Of a stretch of 64,000 nt of DNA, positions 12,653-26,700 are shown piece after piece. The notes under the pieces were generated by a model. That model made no database searches, was not told where the DNA came from, and saw only the letters and a list, made by a program, of their open reading frames with translations. Position 1 is the first letter of the stretch, and every line of letters begins with the position of its first letter. The stretch lies in assembly GCA_035610835.1 (NCBI GenBank), contig CM069446.1, positions 71,099,062 through 71,163,061 of the forward strand. Reading direction: 5' to 3'. This stretch comes from Ophiura sarsii (taxonomy: Eukaryota > Echinodermata > Ophiuroidea > Amphilepidida > Ophiuridae). Made by a program: the position numbers and the translations under genes.

Positions 12653-13028
12653 TACACTCTAAGAAATTAAAGAACCCTTTTTTGTCCTGCCAGGAGAACC
12701 CTTAAAGGTTAACAGTTCCCCAAACGTGATACAGAACCATTTTTGGTTGATACGGAACCATTTTTGGTTCTATGAAGAACCTTTTGGGGTTCTTCAATTT
12801 TCAAGAACCTTTTTTGAAGGTTCAAGTGAGAGGTTCTTTACAGAACCTTCAAAAAAGGGTTCTTGAAAATTGAAGAACCCCAAAAGGTTCTTCATAGAAC
12901 CAAAAATGGTTCTGTATCAACCAAAAATGGTTCTGTATCATGTTTGGGGAACTATTTTTGGTTCTTTAAAGAACCTTTAAGGGTTCTCCTGGCAGGACAA
13001 CTTTAGAACCATTTTTTCTAAGCGTGTA
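12653..13028. mobile_element. Foldback MITE, 376 bp, built from GGTTCT/AGAACC motifs
   Basis: Almost the whole element is one palindrome, centred near 12827. The ends are TACACTCTAAGAAA and TTTCTAAGCGTGTA. The arms carry repeated AGAACC(A)TTTTTGGTT-type motifs and CCTGCCAGGAGAACCC. It would form a long hairpin. Confidence 0.8.
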
Positions 13029-13071
13029 GGCCTATCCAGGTAGGCCCTATGTTCAATGTTGATGCAAAGAA

Positions 13072-13224
13072 TTGGTGGGGTGGGGGTGGGGGGGGGGGGT
13101 TGCCGACACAGTTGTACCGACGAAAGGCCTGATGTATGTACCGACAATTTGTTTTACAGACTCCCCAAAAAATCGTAAAACTTGCACAATTGTTTTCCCG
13201 TGACCAGCTGAAATCTTGATAAGT

Positions 13225-13268
<44 letters not shown>

Positions 13269-13312
13269 AGGACAGAGGGTCGTTTTTACCCCCCCCCCCC
13301 CCCCCCCCCTTG
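13072..13312. repeat. Poly-G and poly-C tracts
   Basis: A long run of G (about 13225-13263) is followed by about 20 C at about 13290-13309, with a shorter G run at about 13072-13100. Simple sequence; lengths may be unreliable in an assembly. Confidence 0.85.
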
Positions 13313-13901
13313 GTGACCATAGCAAATTCATGATCTACTGCATTAGCCAACGTTCTATTGGTGTATTTATAGTCTTGGTAGTTCATAGCAAATTTACTGT
13401 TCATCTATTCCTGATAGCATGTGATGAGAAACTTCATAACAATAGCTTCAGCCTATATACAATATATAATTATGCTGTATTAGGTCAAAGCAAATATCAT
13501 ACTATCTACTGATGATGATTAATTTGTCAACGTTGTTTTGGTCGTCTTTGTAGTCTTGGTAGTTCATATCAAATTTGATATACTAATCAATTTCTGATTA
13601 GTTTGGTCAATTGCTGCTTAATTAGGCCTGTTTATACAGTGCTTGAAAGGCCAGATAAAAATTACTATATTTGTAAGGTAGCATTTTGTCAACGTTGCTA
13701 TTATACAGACTGTAACAACAACAAAAACACTTAAATTTATGTCTCCAAGAAATAAACGATGCATTGATATAGCGCTTCCATGTGCAAAATAAATAATATT
13801 ATTTGTTACCAGAAGCAATTTAGTTGTGGGTTTTGCTTTTGTAAACAAGACCTATTTAAACAAAGAGGTTATAACACGAGTTAGACCTGTTTCACCATTG
13901 T

Positions 13902-14147
13902 TAGCACTTTCCACGCTCTCTGCAGACGACATTCCAAAATTTCACAAAATGTTTCAAAAATTGTCAAAATTATTGAATTTCATTACCATATTTGGAATCA
14001 CCATGAGAAATATATTTAACTAAGTACAAACATGCCTAGTATTGGTTCAGTAATCCTTGAAATAGACTTTGAAAATTGAGAAAGGATTCTAACAAATCTG
14101 TTTTGTATATGTGGTAAAACTAATAATAGCCGCGTGGAAAGTGTTAG
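13902..14147. mobile_element. MITE copy 2 (CACTTTCCACGCGGC family)
   Basis: Left end TTAGCACTTTCCACGC, internal CTCTGCAGACGACATTCC and the shared core. Right end GCCGCGTGGAAAGTGTTAG. Confidence 0.8.
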
Positions 14148-14916
14148 CATTGAAATCTGTTTGTAGTATTGTATCATCATGCAGAGCCTGAGAGAGGACA
14201 GATCCATGATATTATGTTGTTGTTTTCACTTTTTTCTATTTTAGAAATGTTTATACATTATTTTGTTATGTTTAAATACCACATATACGGTATATATTGA
14301 AACGCAACATTGTCTCTATACCCCTGAACAAGGGAAACTCGTCATGCTCGTGTTTTCATGGTGTCTGGTGATCAATTGGTCACAGTTTGCTATTGATTTT
14401 GTTACTTGTAAAGCGATTACTTTATACATGAGTATTGACCAAAGAAGATTTCTTGACCTACCCCAGCATGCTTAGAGCTACTACAGTATACAAACAGGGC
14501 TTTTCACCAAATCAAACAGTGCCAAACATTGTGCTGAAGTACAGAAATTCCAGGATACGGGATGGACGGATCCATCCCATACAGGAAAGACAAAAGACAA
14601 CAGCAACATCTATAAATATATTAAAAGATTTAAAACAAACAACACAAGCCTACATAAAATAATTAAAACCTGAAACCAGCAGGAAATGGGGCCTGCCCTA
14701 AATCTTAATATATGGACACTCTATCCAAGAAGGTTCGTGCCTTGCATTCCAAATCGCGTAACTACAAAGGAGAGCATTTTTAGATATAACATTAAAAACA
14801 TTGTGCTGAAGTAATTAACAGCTGGACTTTCACCTTCTAATACATGGTAGAGATAGGCATAACGTGTTATTCCAAAAATAAAGGGTCTTTAAGAAAAACA
14901 AGAGAGGACTGAATTG

Positions 14917-15087
14917 AAGTCACATCAATTATGTACTACTTGCAGAAGGATTTTCTGAAAGACCCTCGTTTGACCACATTATAAGCCTTTCATTGTACTA
15001 ATTAAGTCACATCAATTATGTACTACTTGCAGAAGGATTTTCTTAAAGACCCTCGTTTGACCACATTATAAGCCTTTCATTGTACTG
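14917..15087. repeat. Tandem duplication, about 88-bp unit
   Basis: AAGTCACATCAATTATGTAC... is present twice, at 14917-15000 and 15005-15087, with one or two differences. Confidence 0.85.
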
Positions 15088-15254
15088 TGATATCAATGGG
15101 AAGTAGACACTAGTGGCAGAATTAGAAATCAGTGGTCATGTGATTGAAATGATGCATGCTGGTGTTACTCAATAAATCTTCTTCGAGTATCATGACCACA
15201 TCTCCCTTATATCCACCAATTTGAAGTGTATTTGGTATACACCTTTTTTTTCAT

Positions 15255-15322
15255 TTCTTTTTTTCATTTGATTATTGTTTTTACTGGTAAGAAAATACAA
15301 AAACAATAATCAAATGAAAAAT
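15255..15322. repeat. Short palindrome
   Basis: TTTTTCATTTGATTATTGTT and its reverse complement are separated by about 20 bp; a simple hairpin of AT-rich sequence. Confidence 0.7.
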
Positions 15323-17574
15323 GTTTCATACAACGTTTTCAAAATGTAATAATCTTTTGTTATAGTCTGTTACTAATGCTGATGGATCAAAACAAATTTA
15401 CTATCTACTGCTGATAGCATTTGTCCATTTTATTGCTGGTAAGTTCACACTGAATCTTCTGATAAGTATGGTCTGGCTATAGTTGTTTCGAGTGTTTGTC
15501 TTACACTAGTTTGTTTTGTTTCAGGAAAGTTTTGAAAGTTGAAAATCCAACATTTATAAAAACTAACTTATTGCGTATTACAGGGCTATCGAGTGCACTG
15601 CAAATACCTATTGTCTTAAAGTAATCTCTTGGATTATGAAAATATAATATGAGGTCTACCTTCGATAAACATCACAGCCTGTTTAACAATCAACAAATCA
15701 TGTTTTATTAATGTTTTCTAAACCGATGGAATGACTGCTCTCTGTCAGGATAAAATTTTAAAATGTCGGCTTCTCTGACCATCTTAGTCCAATAAACATA
15801 TAAAAGAATTACAAGAAATTGATATAATATCGAATATCATTTTGTGCCAGGCGATTCGTGCGCGAGGGATGCGCTGGTCAAATCAATTATAATCAATGTT
15901 GCCCAATTGTGCTACATTTAAAGAACTAAATAATACATTTGGGCGAATTGATCACCTTTTCCCCTATTGAACCCCATTGTTAAGAATCACAATGATAAGT
16001 CACTTTTACAATTGGGCTACCGGAATGGGTCTATTTTGACAATATTGACCAATTATTGGTTGTATAGCGTTTGTTGTCTAGAAGAGTGTCCTTAGTCAGT
16101 CCCTTGATGGTACACAACACTTTGTACTGTCTGGTATCCATGGGGCAAATGCCATGGTGGATTCCAAGTTGAAATCGTATTTCTTCTACAAATTAAGTGA
16201 TATTGTTAGGACATCAGAAACAGACAACACCGGAAGAAGACGACGTCTCGCGGTTTTAGCGACGCGGGATCGGGATTTACTCATTTTTGAAAGACGGATT
16301 TGCGAAATATCATCTGACTCTCCCTCTCCAAACCATGTACTGATCCAGAACCTGACGCCTCAAAGATTGTCTTTATGCAATGTAAGAACATTACAACAAC
16401 TTTGTGAATTGATACCAACGATTTATATATATTTACTGGATTCTACTATATACACATGTCATCTGAAGGATTCTTTTTTTTAATTGAAGATTCGTCTTTT
16501 GTGAAGACAGCTGCATGCAACAACCCCGACGATATTATAATACAACGAATTTGTTGATTATGATGACCGTATCAGCTAGTAGTGAATTATACGTCTGCCC
16601 ATTAAGTCCAAATTAACTCAAGGACTTAAAATGACTCTCACTTGACTGTACTAAGCGTCTAATGGATTATATTTTCTGAAGATTAACGTTCTGAAATAGC
16701 CAGCCGGCTTAACACCGGTCCTGACGATGCAACTTATTTGTTGATATTTATGTATACATGGTCTTTGCACTTGGATGGGATACTATATATATTATATGCA
16801 TCTTCTTATTCCATCCCTGCCAGGCTTTAAAACCGTACCTTTAATCACATAACTAGATTATTGTTTAGTGTGCTCAACTTCTTAGTATGGTTTAACTGAA
16901 GGTATCTACAAGCACCATATTTCCTGACGGATATCAACCTTTAGAATTCCACTCCGACATCATCACAGTAAGATTGATACATCAGGAAGCCGGTAGTTTC
17001 CCGTTATATACCGGTTGATTGAGGCTGAGGGTCTAAATATAACACGTTGGCTTTTAAACACATATTGTCGTCTGCAAGATTCAATAGGGACATTTATTGG
17101 ACTGATGGTTCTATTTGTGGAATATTGGCTTTCATAAACATTAAACATGACATTATTCTTCCACCAGAAACACACATTGTAGCGATTTATGACTTGCAGC
17201 ATAACATAAATTGTTTTATACATACACTAACTTGTGAAGCGCCTAGAAACTATGAAACCATAATATTATACCGTCTGCGTAATGTCGGACCAAATCTGAT
17301 GGGAAAATATTGAAATTTAGTCATAAATGTTTTGTTTTAAATGAGGTCGTGTGCTTGAACATTGGACCTACAGAGTTACGACACCCTTAAAGCATATTTA
17401 AGGAACAAAACATGACAGAATTTCCAGATATTCAAAACCTACAAAACCAGACCCACGTAGAATCAGCAAGATACTTTATCTTGTTTATTCAGATGATTAT
17501 AAACACTCCGAGTAGTCCTTAATCACGTCACGCGGTAGCCTCATACTTTAAGGCCAACATTTTCCGGTATAACC

Positions 17575-17730
17575 ATGAGCTATGGAAATCGTCTGAATGT
17601 ACCTGAGCCCCGTCCACCTAATGGCTCTTATACCAACTCCCCAAGATCCTCCAGGCGAAAGTTTAAGCTATCGCCGATTGCTCCTGGATATCAGCCACTC
17701 AGGACGGAACTCACGCCTTCATCTGGATGG
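17575..17730 (+). CDS. DCX-EMAP: DCX-EMAP exon 1 (start exon)
   Basis: ATG at 17575 in context ACCATGA, with an in-frame TAG upstream at 17536-17538 and no ATG between. 52 codons, Pro/Ser/Arg-rich ([15 protein letters not shown]...), phase 0 out before GTAAGT. A different first exon could also exist (see 20496-20723). Confidence 0.8.
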
Positions 17731-20700
17731 GTAAGTAATTAGACTGTAACTCTCAGTCGCCCTCTTACGTCGCTATCTTGCATTTAGTACAGCTTTAGCG
17801 GCCGTACGGTAATATTGAAGACTGGGGGATGTAGTCTAGGTAAGTAATGCCACACAAATACACAGTCAATCAAAATAAGTTCCCCTTTAGATTATGCCTG
17901 ATATTTTTTTAATGAGTTACTCCATCGAAACGATTGTTGGCACACATAATGTATGTGTTCACAGCAACACTAATGTAGAACGGGTTATAACTATGCAGGT
18001 GTTGTAATGCTAGAATGACATACATTGAATGGAGGAATACCGCAATTCAAAAGTTGTTAAATGATCTTGAAGGAGGATGGTTAAGCAGCTTGAACCAGGG
18101 TCTTTGCTTAAACACCGCACAGGTGTTGTACTGCTTGAATGAGCACACATTGACTGGGGAATACCTCATTTCAAAAGGTGAAAAATGCGGTGTTCAAGCA
18201 AAGACCCTGGTTCAATCACTGGTTCAAGCTGCTTAACCATCCTCATTCAATACATCATTTAGCAACTTTTGAATTGCGGTATTCCTCCATTCAATGTGTG
18301 CTCATTCAAGCATTACAACGCCTGCATAGTTATAGCCCCGTTCTAGTGTTGCGGTGAACACGTACATTATGTGTGCCAAAAATCTTTTCGATGGAGTAAC
18401 TCATTTTAAAAATATCAGGCATAATCTAAAAGTAAAGGGAACTTATTTTTGTTGAACTGTGTATCAAATGTAATTTAAGCTCAGAAAGTGATGTTCGAAA
18501 CTAAAAAAAGATACAGAAATCAGCTTCACTTATGAAATACAAAATAGCTATCCTAAATTTTCAATTGCTATAATGATAAAATATCCTTTAGATATTTATT
18601 TAGCTTATCATGCTGATAGATAATTGTTACATGAGGTTTTGTATCATATACAAAACAGATTTGTCAGAAATCGTTCCCAACTTTCAAAGTGTATCTCAAG
18701 AATTACTGAAACAAATTAGACATGTCTGTACTTATATTAATGTATTTTTCATGATGACACCAAAAATGGAAGATGAAATTCAATAATGTTGCCATTTTTG
18801 AAACATTTTGTTAAATTTTGGAAATGTCGTCTGCAGACGACTAACCATTAACATTTAAAAACATTTCAAGGACTTTTTTCAAATTTAGAATTATTCAAAT
18901 TTAGAACTATTACTCTATACCCAATAACTGAACTGATTGCACATTTTGTTATGTTCTTATAATTATGATGAAACTTAGGGACTATAGATTTCAGTTTTGA
19001 CGATTTGTGAAATTCATTAATAATAAATGTAAATTAGCTTTGCAAATATGTCTTGACTCGTTTCGTTCCAGTCAACATGATCAATAACAATGCAAAATAT
19101 CCAATCTCTCTTAAGTGTTAATTTCTAATACTTTTGAAGAAGTATTATTATAAATATATTAATAGAAAAAACAATTATCAATCCCAAATGATCTTAGTAT
19201 TATTACTTCTTCATTTCGGTAAATGACTGCGCGGAAAATGAATATATGAGCTGAACCAGAATGCCACCAAAAACATGAGAAATGTATGAATATTTTGAAA
19301 ATATTTACCCAAATTTCACGAAAATTACTGCGCGGAAAATGAATATATGAGCCGAGCCAGAATGCCACAAAACATGAGAAATGTATGAATATTTTGAAAA
19401 TATTTACCCAAATTTCCGACAGACAATTTGAAGAAAAAAACCTCGTCTGACCATCAAAACCCCACAGGTTTTCTTTTTGGTCGCCTTAGTGATATTTATA
19501 AATAACCTTAAAGGGGCACTAAGAGATCCTTCATGCAGGGAGCCCTCATTTTTTCAGAAGTTGGGTTTTTCCCATATACGTGATTATGCTTATATACTAA
19601 CTACCACCTAAAAGTATATAGAGCTTAATTTGCAGTATTTCACGTGAAATTCATGGATTTTGATAGCGTTTTGACGGTTTCGATGAAATCACATCGAAAT
19701 TACCCAAATTCATCTTAAAGGCCACAGATGGCTTCTTACTTATTTGTTTCATGTTTATTTAAAATAACCTTTAAGACCACCCATGGCTTCTTTCGTGATG
19801 CATAGTCATGACCTCCCTGATTCAATTGGTGGTAATTTTTAACCAAAATACCAAAAAAGTGAAATGCTGAGAAAATGTCTTTATTTTTCATTTTTACTGA
19901 TTTTTTTGGAAGAAATCTTACATGAGAGGGTTTCTATGTATAACATCTATCTAAAAAAGGTAAACGTTTTGAATTTAATTTTTTGAGAAATCTCTCTGTG
20001 CCCCTTTAACATATTGATCTATTGAGTTAGTCTATAATGTGGACATCGCAATAATGCTCCAGAAATACAAACTATTCAACTATTCATGAGCATTCGATAA
20101 AATTCCTTTTTATATTAAAAAAATGGCAGAATTATTAATGTCTCAGTTAGTCGATATCGCGGTAATATTGGACAATGATAAAAACTATTATATGGTTTCC
20201 ATGACAATATAACGATACAATCCTTGCCTTAGATCGTGTTATCCAGTCACATAAAGGCAACACCATGTTTCTTTTTGTGTAAATGTCGGTGGGAAACGGA
20301 ACGGTTATAATTGACGTCTATCACTACGTAAAAACTGGAATATTATTGGGGAGAAAACGGAGCATATTATACACGTGTACTGTTTACAGATGGAACTAAT
20401 GTCTTTGACATGACATAGAACAATACGGTACTATAAGTATGCATTAGGTCAAGAAGTGCCGATATTGTGCACTTTGAATGAGTTTATGATGCCTTATGGA
20501 TGGACAAACGGCAATCAAATATGTGTCCAATAAACTCCAGCGGCTCTTTGATACGTTGATGGACAACCAAACGGAGTTAAGGATGGTTGATTATGATCAA
20601 CGAAAGAACTGGACATTTGTAAGCAAAGACTGGACGTCGATACCGATAGATAAGACATTCGCGTTTAGCATGTTCAAAGATAACAAGTCTATTAGCATGC

Positions 20701-23700
20701 CCCGCCGACAGAGACAAATTAAGGTGGGATATTGATTTTGGAAGTTCATCTAAGATAGTATTATATTTAGGGAATAAAGGTATTGTTTTTAGACTGTAGG
20801 CCTACCCGTGTTGTATTGTCTGACATTCCATCCAATCCCATGCGGTGAGTATGATATGCGTCGGTGTAATGCGCCGCATAATCACGCAGGAAAATCGCAG
20901 TAGACGCACTGCAGAAATGCGCGTTATGGAACAAAAATATAGTTACCACGCTAATGTCTCATATAAATGTCGCCTATTTCTCTGAGAACCAATGAGAATT
21001 GTTCTTAGCTGTTTCATTTTGTTCCCATCCCTTACCCCTTTTGGACCGGTGATTTTGACATTTCGCCGGTAATAAATCATCGAAGATTTTGTCAACCGCT
21101 GACTATGTGGTCCATTTTCAGGGTTATGAAGGTTAGCTTATGCCCCTGGGGCATAATTATGTCATTTGCAGTCTTTTAATTGGACCACATAGTGAAAAAA
21201 ATAGACACATTCTTAGATGATATATTACCGGCGAAATGTCAAATCACTGGTCCAAAAGTGTTAAGGGATGGGAACATAATGTTCAGAATGTCACTTGTCA
21301 GTAACCTGAAGATTGAGAAACTGTTATAGTTTCCTTCAATGTTGTGAAGGTGGTTGCAAAAAGGATTTCACTTTTTTTGCATTTTGTGCACAGCATAAAA
21401 TAATGTTCATAACAAGGATTATTTCCATCTGAAATTAACAAAAATCACCATAGAAACCAGTTTATTCTCGTCACTATACCTTTCTTCCTCTCTCGCCCCT
21501 TTCATAAAGCTCATTATGCCACGCGTTATGAAAGTGCAGTTTTACAATTGGGAAAACTTGCTTCTGTACTTTGTTGAAGATAGTATTTTATGCCGATAAA
21601 ACTGAAGATAGCACTTTGTTGTACTGCAACTTATCTACTAAAAAAGATAGTACCCTGTTCTGAATATAACGGCCATTGGCCAGTGAAGATAGTTATCCTA
21701 CGCTCGTATATATATTTATTGGTTATGACTAATTACTTCTGAAAATACGGTTTTGTATATAACTGCTTATAATACTTAAGATTGAATTTTTAATACAAAA
21801 TATAACTGCTATCTACTGACGATAGTACTATGTTATACTACTTGTGACAAGCATTTCGTTGTACTTAGACGTCAGCTATCTGTTAAGGTATTTGTCACAT
21901 TGCGGATACCACTATCCATTACTTAACACTTTCACGCGGCTATTAGTTTTACCATATACAAAACAAGATTTTTCAGAAACCATTCCAATTTTCAAAGTCT
22001 ACCTCAAGGATTACTGAACCATTACTAGGCATGTTTGTACTTATTTCAATGCATTTATCACGATTATTCCAAATATGGTAATGAAATTTCATAATTTTGA
22101 CATTTTAAAATCATTTTGTGAAATTTTGGAATGTCGTCTGCAGCTGCCTGCCGCGTGGAAAGTGTTAACGTTTTATTTGATTATTTTCATTCCAGCATTC
22201 GGCTGACGATGCTACTAATTATGACCTCGAAGAGGATTACCAACGTCTTGAGAACCAGGCCGCCGAACACGAGAGGGCGCACTCTAACTCACCTACAGGT
22301 GGTATACCCATTCAATACCACGACGGTAGCATTCTACGTTACCAACCACTTGCGTACAGAAACAAACAGACGACGCCTGGCAAGAGAGGCGGCGGGAAAT
22401 TTTCCACACGTCTAGTGACATTCCATCGGAATGGCGATAAACATTTCAAGGGGCTACAGCTGCCGGTTAGCAAGAAAAATTTCGGCACCTGGGACACGTT
22501 ACTGAACTATTTGGGAGATAAAATACACTTACCTTACGGTGTGAGGTTTGTTTATACTTTAGGAGGCCAGAGGGTGACGGATATTTCGCAGTTAGTGGAC
22601 GGTAAAGCATACGTGTGTGCAAGCGGTGAGTTTAATACCCGCGTGCAGTACGGCAAGATAGAACACACGCGACAACTATGGCAGAATAACAGACCACGTG
22701 TTGGTATTCGAGCCACGGATAGACAGTTATTCCAAAAAGATTCCATACCAGGACCCGAGCTTAATCTTAACGGGATAAATTCGGACATTAATCCAGCTTA
22801 TTTATCCGCTGCTACCCATTTTGCTGATCCAACAATGGCGATGGCCGCGATGCCCGTGGCTGGGGTTCGCGCCAAACTGAAGCCCAGGGTCATTACTATT
22901 ATAAGCAATACCCATCGTGCCAGTAGGGCGAGGATATTATTGAATCCTAGAACCGCTCAAAGTTTTGAACAGGTTCTTCGAGATATGTCAACCTCGGTCA
23001 CAATGACAAGTTCACCGATTACGCAACTCTACACATGGATGACTGAGGAACAGGTAAGCTGAGATAGTAATGTCCGTTAGGTGCACCCAACCTTAAAGAT
23101 TTTGTTGTTGACAATTGGGATATTCAGTATTTCAATAAAGTAATCAAGTTACAATAGCTAAGTATGCTGAAGAAAGAAAATGGCGATAATTTTAATAAAA
23201 AGACTTTGTACAGTTTAGGAGGTAATTAGGCTAGTTTTTACAATTTGAAAGATTATTTCATCTAGACTATAATAACTCCTATTTGCTATTAGTTTTACCA
23301 AATTCAAAACAGATTTTTCAGAAACCTTTCTCAACTTTTAAAGTGTATCTCAAAAATTGCTTAAATAATACTAGGCATGTTTGTACTTATTGTAATGCAA
23401 TTGTCATGGTGATTCCAAATATGGTGATGAAATTCAATAATTATGACATTTTTGAAACATCTTGTGAACTTTTTGGAATGTCGTCTGCAGACGCCTGCCG
23501 CGTGGAAAGTGTTTGAGGTCAACAGGCTTCCCTTTAATTGACCTCATTTAATCCTGGTATTTTTCACTGATGTACTCTATGCTCGTGAATCTTTATATAT
23601 TTTAAAATATGGTATAAACATTAAAATATGGTATAAACATTGGTACAAGAAAATAATATATGGACTCTTTATGCTGGAGAGCCAATGCTTTATTATCAAT

Positions 23701-26700
23701 ATTGATGTTAATGATCATATTTATGGCAATCGATGTATTAATAATGAAAATAATATTGCATACTCCAACCTCGTGCTCCAGTTAAATAAGGTAAGGTCTT
23801 TAAATGCGCGGAAACGGCTATATATGAACTACTTTACTGATTGTGCCAATCTTCAATAGATGGTATGCCACGCGAAATATTGAAAAACTCTACACAAAAT
23901 ATTATTCATAATATTATATATATGTGGAGTTATATATATGTGAACGTTAAATTACAGTTTGGGCTCTAAGCAAATTAATCTATCTGAACAGAATGCATAT
24001 TAGTTTTGCGGGAGATCTGGTAAGGGATATTGAAACGCAATATATGTTATATGAATATAACAAAAGAAAGTCCACATTCATTAGAGAGGTCATGACTTTA
24101 TGACAATATAATAATATAATCTTATGATAATATAATTTATCTGTTACAACGTGAGAGATTCATTATAGAATATATTTAACTTATAAAAAACAGAGGCAAT
24201 GTAAAAATCGCGAAAGATTCTTCTTCTTAGATGTATTGGTAATACACATGTACATCAAGAAGATTAGGTATTGAAGACTTACGGTTTTCTTCGTAAATTT
24301 TGGACTAACCCTAGTCCACCGTCAAAAGAGAAAGTGAGTCATCCAGTACAAACAATATTCTACCTGTTGATAACGGAATAGGGTAAAATTGGTGAAAATA
24401 TCGTAGGTCTCAATATCAAAAGCATTAAGAAAAACACAAATCCTGCTAAGGCATTACTTAACCAAGTCTCGTGGTGTGAATTTTCGATACCTTTAAAGGT
24501 GTATTGCATCTGTGTCAGTCTCCTAGAGTGGCACAATTCGAATTTTGGATATTACTGTTTGTAAGATATCTATATACACTCGTGCATTTACCAATACCCG
24601 TTTGTCCGTAGACGACTATATACACTCGTGCAATTACCAATACCCGCCTGAGGACTATATACACTATCGTACATTTCCTAATACCAGGCTGTCCATAGAC
24701 GACTATATACACCTAGCACATAAAGTTCCTGACCAGGTGTTTTGAGGTTAGCTAATACAAAATATATAATCGGTACCAAAAATCTGAGATAACCATTAAA
24801 TGAGCAAATTTCTTCTCCGCAGTTTGATACCTCATTCAACTAAATCGAATGGATATTTTTAAAGTTATGGCGATTTCAATGACCGTGCATAACAAAAGCA
24901 AAGTTGCACTAGCTATTCATTGAATTGTGTGTGATTACTGTCATAACTGTCACACAAATCAATGATTTCCTATACCTAGTGCAACTTTGATATTGTTATA
25001 CGCGGTCATTGAAATCGCCATAACTTTAAAAGTATCCATTCGATTTTGTTGAATGAGATATCAAACTACGGAGAAGAAATTTGCCCATTTATTGTTTATC
25101 TCAGTTTTTTGGTACCGATTATATATTTTGAATAAGCCAACCTCAAAGCACCTGGTCAGGGACTTTATGTGCTAGGTGTACACTATCGTGCACATACCAA
25201 TACCAGCCTGTCCATAGACGACTATACACACTATCGTGCATTTACCAATACCAGCCTGTCCATTGACGACTATACACACTATCGTGCATTTACCAAGCCA
25301 GCCTGTCTGTATAGAAGACATTATATGCTATCGTGCATTTACCAATACCAGCCTGTCCATAGATGACTATACACACTATCGTGCATTTACCAAGCCAACC
25401 TGTCTGTATAGAAGACATTATATGCTATCGTGCATTTACCAATACACACCTGTCCATAGAAGACTATACACACTATCGTGTATTTACCAATACCAGCCTG
25501 TCCATAGACGACTATATGCATTATCGTGCATTTACCAAGCCAGCCTGTCTGTATAGAAGACATTATATGCTATCGTGCATTTACCAATACCAGCCTGTCC
25601 ATAGATGACTATACACACTATCGTGCATTTACCAAGCCAACCTGTCTGTATAGAAGACATTATATGCTATCGTGCATTTACCAATACCAGCCTGTCCATA
25701 GACCACTATATACACTATCGTGCATTTACCAATACCCGCCTGTCCATAGACGACTATACACACTATCGTGCATTTACCAAGCCAGCCTGTCTGTATAGAA
25801 GACATTATATGCTATCGTGCATTTACCAATACCAGCCTGTCCATAGATGACTATACACACTATCGTGCATTTACCAAGCCAGCCTGTCTGTATAGAAGAC
25901 ATTATATGCTATCGTGCATTTACCAATACACACCTGTCCATAGAAGACTATACACACTATCGTGCATTTACCAATACCAGCCTGTCCATTGACGACTATA
26001 CACACTATCGTGCATTTACCAAGCCAGCCTGTCTGTATAGAAGACATTATATGCTATCGTGCATTTACCAATACCAGCCTCTCCATAGATGACTATACAC
26101 ACTATCGTGCATTTACCAAGCCAGCCTGTCTGTATAGAAGACATTATATGCTATCGTGCATTTACCAATACACACCTGTCCATAGAAGACTATACACACT
26201 ATCGTGCATGTACCAATACAAGCCTGTCCATAGACCACTACAGTCATCAAATAAAGTAACTATACAGTTAATAAATGGGCTTCTAACTCTTAAAATATAT
26301 ATCCTACCTAAAAATATAAAATTATAAAGTTGTTGAGAAATTTATCTTCTTTAATATGAGATATTGCACGCTAGGATCGGGTGATTATTGAGGAAGTGGC
26401 ACTCAAAAATGTAAGGAGAAGTCCGATTTTCATTTTCACATTTTAATTTTCTACACGCGGACCAAATCTACGGGTATCTTATTGCTTACCGGTAGTGCAA
26501 TTGGGGGATGCATGCGCAGGTTGGACAGTATATATAGGGAATCATTGATTTGTGTGTGATTACGCACTGAAAAAACTCACAGCTAATCAGCTAAGACTTG
26601 TATTCTTCACAGCCAGATACACCCTTTGTCCCGCACATTGCGGTTATCACTCCAGACCCAGCTGGTCTGTCTCGTTCAGATAGCAGACAGTTATGGCAGT

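Larger units (their letters stand above)
7831..17574. other. Intergenic region between divergent transporter and DCX-EMAP genes
   Basis: 9.7 kb between two start codons facing away from each other. It contains inverted-repeat elements, two tandem duplications and homopolymer tracts, listed separately. No protein-coding exon can be supported. An ORF of 109 codons at 16154-16483 has a small GC-richer stretch but no recognisable domain. Promoters and any 5' non-coding exons of both genes should lie here but could not be placed. Confidence 0.6.

Noticed and set aside
13018..13404. ORFs with long Gly or Pro runs
   Set aside because: Translations of poly-G/poly-C tracts; no other coding signal.
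16154..16483. 109-codon ORF in the intergenic region
   Set aside because: No recognisable domain, no convincing splice context to either neighbouring gene, and AT-rich ends; could not be supported as a gene.
25178..26245. CRISPR-like direct repeats
   Set aside because: Monomers are head to tail with no unique spacers, in an intron of an animal gene.
25169..26327. Several ORFs of 65-121 codons encoding repeated peptides such as [14 protein letters not shown]
   Set aside because: They are frame-shifted readings of the 48-bp minisatellite. The 242-bp period is not divisible by three, so no single frame persists and no splice or start logic supports a protein.
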